64,000 nucleotides of DNA, taken from positions 24,319,126-24,383,125 of the forward strand of contig OX387195.1 in NCBI GenBank assembly GCA_947561395.2. The letters run 5' to 3'. This DNA is from Buxus sempervirens (lineage: Eukaryota; Streptophyta; Magnoliopsida; Buxales; Buxaceae). A program made the translations under genes and the position numbers. Below, in pieces: positions 58,999-64,000 of the stretch (its first letter is position 1; each line of letters opens with the position of its first letter). The notes beneath the pieces are model-generated. The model saw only the letters and a list, made by a program, of their open reading frames with translations, was not told the DNA's origin and searched no databases.

Positions 58999-61098
58999 TT
59001 ATTTATTTATAAAGAAATATGTTAAAAATTTATTAAATTTAGTAGAGAAAATATGCCAAAGTCGGATCTCCTTTTGTACTATAGGTATAGAGTTTGCCAA
59101 ATCTTGCTCCCTTGCCATTCCTAAGCCTATACAAATATAATTCACCAAAGGCTCATTATGCTACGATTTCTTCTTGAACTTCAACAAGGCTAGCCACATG
59201 AAGGTACACTTATCTTTTCCAACAACAACAAAAATGACTCAATCCCAACCAGTTGGGTAGGCAATACTACAGCTCCTGCTCCCACACCCCAATATGTCAA
59301 AATCATATCTTCCTTCAGTTAGATCATGAGTATCTGCATCATTTCTAACTCTATCCAAAATCAGCTCTTCTTTTCCACTAGCTCAAAACTTGGATTCACA
59401 ATTTTGACCCTACTTGTCAACCGCATTTTTTATTGACCCACCATTTTCATGAATAATTATTGAACTTGTGGGGTTTTTCACCAATTGGATGTGGTTGTCC
59501 CATGTCCCAACCAATTTATCATGACGTAGTTTAATTAGTGGAAGTATTTTAGAATCAGCAATATATTCTTGTTGGTCTTACATTGCATATATTATTTTGT
59601 TATATCTCATACATATGGCAGATGGTTTTCATGTATAGGCACACACACGAATAGGTGAATAAGGCTCATGTGACAACCTCAGCTTTTTGGGATAAGGCAG
59701 TTGTTTAGTTATTCACTGTTAATAGTTTTAATTATGACTCTAGGCAAGGTTGAATTTTGGAGTAGGATTCGAATAAATGGAACCAAATACTCGGGATAAG
59801 ACTGACAATGATGAATTTTTTTTTCCTTTTCACTTATTTTTATTCTTTTGGTAGTTTCTGTTAAAAAAACTAAAGGCAGCCAAAGAATTTTACAAACACT
59901 TTGACAATCTAACAGAATCCTCAATACTGAAAAACCATAGCCACATCTCAATTTTTAAAAGAAGGTTTCCAGTACCAAGCAGAAGATGCAAAAGGATAAA
60001 GTAGACATAGGTGTGTAAAATGCCTGAGAAATTCAGCAAAGGGCCACTAACATACTATGATAACACCTTATTTGTTTCTCAAGCAGTCTCAGCTATATCC
60101 ATCCTTGCTATTGAAGGGATTTAAATAAGGAAACCGCCTTTGATCTTAGATGGTTGTACAAATGGCTTGCAGCTAAAGGCTTTCCTTGAGAGTAAGAAAG
60201 CTTCCCTGGTTGCTCAAGGCTATGAACAAGAGCATGGTCTTTAAATAAGATGTCTTATTCATTCCAGCTGCCCAAAATGGTTAATATCCACACCCACTTG
60301 CATTCATCACTGACCCAACTCTCATCCCAGTTAGACATCCAGGAGTTTTTCCTTCTCAGGTATCTCAAAGATGAGGTCAAAGCCAATCTCCCAGTTATGA
60401 AGACTATTCATCTTGTGTATGCTTTTGAAGGCTCTACATAGGCAACTCAATATATTATCATCCATGAAGGCAGCACAGCGCTTCAATGCTGGTGAAGATC
60501 AGGTGTTTCATGAATTTGGAAACCAGTTTCATTTGTTCAGAGCCTTTGAAACTTCTATGAAGATAGTCATGAGGATCAGAAGCTTCTCTAGCTACACTTA
60601 TATGGAAGCAAGGAGATTTTCAGTGGTATCTTGACAAGCCAATGACCATATTAGTATTAGTGTAAGACAGGGAGAGTTCCTACCATTTGGAAAATAGTTC
60701 CTCCTTCAATCTACTGGCTTATGGAAGGTGTGCAATAGATGATCTTTGATGATCAGGAATCCTTGGGCAGGAGCTGTGCAGTTCTATTGATTATGTTTTG
60801 GCTTGAGTTTCATTCTTTTCCATCTTGGGATGATTCTTTCTATAGAGAAGGTGTCTAGTTGTCTGTGGAGCCCTCATTAATCTTTAGTATGAAGTGAGAG
60901 TTTTTTTTTTCTCATGTCCAGTCATATGTGAATCCTTATAATAAAAATAAAATTTCTAAAAAGGATAATTAAAAATATGACAGTCAAATAACCAAACATG
61001 AAGAGGCAAACACAAAGTCACTCACCTCAGCTTCGCTCATAAGATTAAGTTTCTTCACTAGGTACTTCTGGATAAGTGAAACAGGAACATTACCATCC
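58313..61098 (-). CDS. DRIP: DRIP-like RING E3 ligase, last two exons (RAWUL domain)
   Basis: Exon 61026-61098 encodes DGNVPVSLIQKYLVKKLNLM, then SEAE. Exon 58313-58486 encodes VEILCHGQPVVPTLQLHNLI, DLWLRTASTSQRVAAT, then AKDFVMVLAYARKVQAP and stop. Together they form the C-terminal RAWUL (ubiquitin-like) domain of DRIP1/2-type E3 ligases, nuclear proteins that in Arabidopsis ubiquitinate DREB2A. The exons join in phase 0 with GT-AG ends. The 2.5-kb intron between them contains a TA microsatellite, a SINE scrap and a copia fossil. The N-terminal RING exons were not found up to 64000 and should lie beyond the window. The final length and start are therefore unknown. Confidence 0.85.
58929..59010. 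repeat. (TA)n then (ATTT)n microsatellite
   Basis: About 32 TA units followed by four ATTT units, in the last intron of the DRIP-like gene. The Ile/Tyr-rich ORFs across it are artefacts. Confidence 0.95.
59221..59275 (-). mobile_element. Au-like SINE scrap
   Basis: CAACAACAACAAAAATGACT followed by CAATCCCAACCAGTTGGGTA resembles the reversed 3' end of a plant Au SINE. Short and uncertain. Confidence 0.4.
60168..60490 (+). mobile_element. Copia-type reverse transcriptase fossil
   Basis: Short words typical of Ty1/copia reverse transcriptase occur in the expected order, for example SLVAQGYEQEHGL, then QLDI...FL, then KALHRQL. Only part of the RT domain is present and no LTRs are seen nearby. 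It is an old, broken fragment lying in the DRIP intron. Confidence 0.55.
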
Positions 61099-63529
61099 CT
61101 AAGGCAACAAATGAACTAAAGTAAGTATAAGAAATCAGAGAGAGAGAGATTTTCTGACAGGACAACATTGATAGCCATAAAAAGAATATCCATTGTACAC
61201 ATGAATTTGTGATTAGTTCAAAATACATTCACAATACACAAGCTCAAAAAAATACCTTGCACAAAAACATTGATTTATACCAGGAAAAATATTGTCCATA
61301 TCCCAAAGAAGTACAAGATACTGAATGAAAAGTTAAAGATCAAATTAAGTATGGAAAACCTAGCCACCAACGGGTTGCAAGAAAAACACTCTTAAGACAA
61401 AAGATGCATAGATCTTAGTGAATATATAGCAATTAATTTCCAATCACTCCTGCTTCTTGGCATGTATTTGTCTGTATTTTCCTCTTCCACTTTTTGACTT
61501 TTCTTTTTGGTATATATTGGTAGTATTGCTGAACATATGTTAATTTCATATGTGTTGTTCAGACTTACAACCATCAAAACAAAGGAAAAAAAACACTAAA
61601 TAAATTGAGGTTAAGACAGGTGGGGTAAGGTCACCGATATGGGGAAAATTTTCCTTCAAAGTTGCCCTTGGAAGGGAAAATTTTCAAGGTAATCTTGCAT
61701 GTGTTTAAAGACATGTATGAAATTCCACCATGCCCCATGAAATTTCAACTAAATGAGCAAAAATTTTTGACATGCCACTGAAGACAATGTGACAGAAAGT
61801 GGGGAATATGAGTACAGGACCGTTTCCTGTGCTACCAAAAGGGCAAATGACAAAATTTCAACAGAATGCAGCTGAAATGTAAACTGCTGGTATCAATCAC
61901 TTAATATGAGAGAACATCCAACGTATATATATCTTACTCCTATTCTTTTCTTCACTTCTCTTCTTTCTTGTCCTCATTTTCTCAACCAATTTCTTATAAA
62001 TTCTGTTTTTCATGCAATAACTTGGTATGAAACCCATACTATTCATGCTGCATTCTTAAGGTGTATTATTCACCAAGGAAATCAATTGTTCAATTACGCA
62101 CTGGTTATTTTGATCTCACGCTCTGGTTTGACTTAAATAACCAAGAATAAGTGGTTGGTTCCTAAAATACATACAATGTCATGATACATCACATTGGTGA
62201 TGACTAGGGTTTAGGTAAGGATTGGAAATTTGGAATTGATTTTTTGAGAGGAAGTTTTCTTGACTATCTGAAAGAAGAGTTGAACAGGTTGTTCCTTGAA
62301 TATTTACAGTAGAGTTTACTGTATTTTTTTTTTATCACAAGTTATAGTATCTGTAGTCACAGATACTGCAAATATTGAGAAGTAATCAATCACACTTTAC
62401 AAAGTAGACAAAGATCTAAGTGAAGGACCTACAAATTCCCTATATAAACTTCGCCATCTGATCATGTTTCTGAATTTTTGGTAAGAACCATTACTTCATC
62501 ATGTGCTCAACTTGTTGTAGTCAAATTGATAGCAATTCTTAACTTTCTTCTAACATGAGCGATCTGAGTAATGCTCAAGCAAATGGGAGTTGTTGACAAT
62601 CCAATCTTCTGAACAATTCAGTCAGATTGGATTAGGCTAATTTCCTAGAGAGGTCCCACTTGGCTAAATTGCAAATTGGTGGATGTGAGAAGTTAGGGTA
62701 CCTAACAGAAAGCAAAGTGGCTCCAATGACTAATCCTCAGTATAAGAAGTATAAGCTAGACAACCAGATTATTTTGTATTGGATTCTTAACTCAACGAAA
62801 AAAACCAGTTCAAAAGGGTAATATTTCTTGCTTTCACAGAAAGAATTTGGAACAAGGCCAGTGCTATTTATCATAAATAAAATTTTAGGAGTATACTAAC
62901 TTCATGAAAAAATACCTAGTCTACATCAGGGGGAGCGCAATCTTGCATCTTATTCCTCAGCTCTACAAGCCAGATGGAAGTAACTGAAAATGATCCCTCG
63001 GAAGTGTTCAGCTGATGCAGAGGAATATATGGAACTCTTAGTACAGAATCGAGTGTCTGAATATTATTGCTGGATTAAATCAAGAATCTAAAGGTATGAT
63101 GGTCAAAAAAGTGTTGGCTGAGTTCCATCTTTGGATGAGGTGTAATCACTAGTTCAGAGTGATGAAAACAAAAGGTGAAATTTCATCAGCCACAAGCTGA
63201 GGAAGACTTCTAGCACTCATACCCAATCCTAAGAACTTCACCCTGATCCTCTCCTAATAAACTAAATTTCACACTTTTGACTCTATCCTTAAAAACCCCC
63301 ATTCCATATACCATTTGGAAATAGTTTGTTGATACCCAACCTGAGAACTTTTGGAAACAAGGCAGCATGAATGAGTTGACTTATAGATAATATTAAAATA
63401 TTGGTGGGCCAATAGAAGTTGAAGCATTCCCAATGGGCTTATGATGAAGGCTTGGAGAGAAATATCATTTCCTATCTCACCTCACTCCACCTTCCAGGTG
63501 CCTAGGTTGCTCTCTCTCCAACCATAGCT
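61099..63529. other. Probable DRIP-like gene intron, no exon found
   Basis: AT-rich sequence upstream of the penultimate DRIP exon. I looked for RING and linker exons on the minus strand and recognised none. No repeat family was recognised. Confidence 0.4.
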
Positions 63530-63960
63530 CCATTAAACCGAAATTTGATGGGATTTCTTTCGATATTCTAGGCTAACTTGGAGTTGGCAATGACTTTAAA
63601 TATCATAGAAATAATATCTTACATGTTTTCAGGTCCAAAGAAAGAAGGTTTTCCTATTAGAGCTAGAGTGGAGAAATTTCACTCTCTAATTTGTCCCCAA
63701 ATAAGGCTGGGAAATTTCACTTTCTAATTTGATTGTGGAGGGAGATTCAGTTCCCATAATAGAATGGCTGAAAAGTTGAGATATTAGATCTTGGAGACTG
63801 GAAGAAAATACTAGATTGGCTAGAGCCTCAGCTTCTTCTATCACATGGTGTTTAGATTAAAAGTAACGGCATATTGACTTGGGTTTGGAAGATGCTTGGT
63901 GTCCTTTTAGGTCATTAATCAGTGTAGTGTTCATTTTAGCCATCTTTTAAGGCTCTAAGG
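63530..63960 (+). mobile_element. LINE-type RNase H domain remnant
   Basis: KFDGISFDILG, then after a degenerate stretch FSNLIVEGDSVPIIEWLKS and RLARASASSITWCLD resemble the RNase H-like (RVT_3) domain at the end of plant LINEs, which usually reads FDGSS-G-PGPAG... then VEGDS-VI-WL. Frames are interrupted by stops. It could also derive from a host RNase H-like gene. Confidence 0.5.
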
Positions 63961-64000
63961 CTCCAAATTTTGTACCAACTTGGTGCTATAGTTTGAGGGC

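Noticed and set aside
58723-59140. ORFs with long Ile/Tyr runs
   Set aside because: They are translations of the TA microsatellite, not genes.

Overview
The window is nuclear DNA from a flowering plant, most likely a eudicot or another non-grass angiosperm. It is AT-rich, its genes have many GT-AG introns, and the proteins are plant-specific or clearly plant-type: a group IId WRKY factor, a chloroplast CRM-domain splicing factor, an ankyrin-TPR protein, a DRIP-type ubiquitin ligase and an AAAP amino-acid transporter. Intergenic space is full of small plant transposons (PIF/Harbinger-type elements with TTA target duplications, Helitrons, foldback MITEs, Au-like SINEs). No species name is justified from sequence alone.

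Layout. 867-1115 (+) is the last exon of RPS15. 1522-2702 is a PIF/Harbinger-like element carrying a decayed peroxiredoxin IIE copy. 3288-3773 (+) is a small unrecognised protein gene. 7463-9075 (-) is a WRKY39/74-like gene with a G-box and W-box promoter. About 9.1-16.0 kb is a gene-poor stretch with MITEs and two small Helitrons. 16005-20047 (+) is an AAAP transporter with one apparent frameshift. 21092-27597 (-) is CFM3, reconstructed in nine exons (893 aa). 27.6-29.8 kb is the head-to-head spacer to 29768-42751 (+), a TPR10-like ankyrin/TPR protein in thirteen exons (459 aa), followed by a probable plastid DNA insert.

43.7-57.1 kb is the most unusual part. It holds a segmental duplication of the prefoldin subunit 4 gene, with both copies open and intron-containing. 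Copy 2 carries three transposons that copy 1 lacks, so copy 1 serves as the empty-site control. Between the copies lies a 4.3 kb Helitron (47358-51670, minus) with complete termini that has captured the 5' part of an AUX1/LAX auxin influx carrier gene, with introns. 57.1-64 kb holds the last two exons of a DRIP-like E3 ligase (-), with a very long intron containing a copia fossil, and a LINE RNase H remnant near the edge.

The host genes do not form one pathway. They are independent housekeeping and regulatory genes: ribosome, chloroplast intron splicing, HSP90/HSP70 co-chaperone, prefoldin, ubiquitin ligase and stress transcription factor. I saw no clearly undescribed biological system. The best candidates for novelty are the LAX-capturing Helitron, the peroxiredoxin-carrying PIF-like element, and the duplicated PFD4 locus that records successive transposon insertions.
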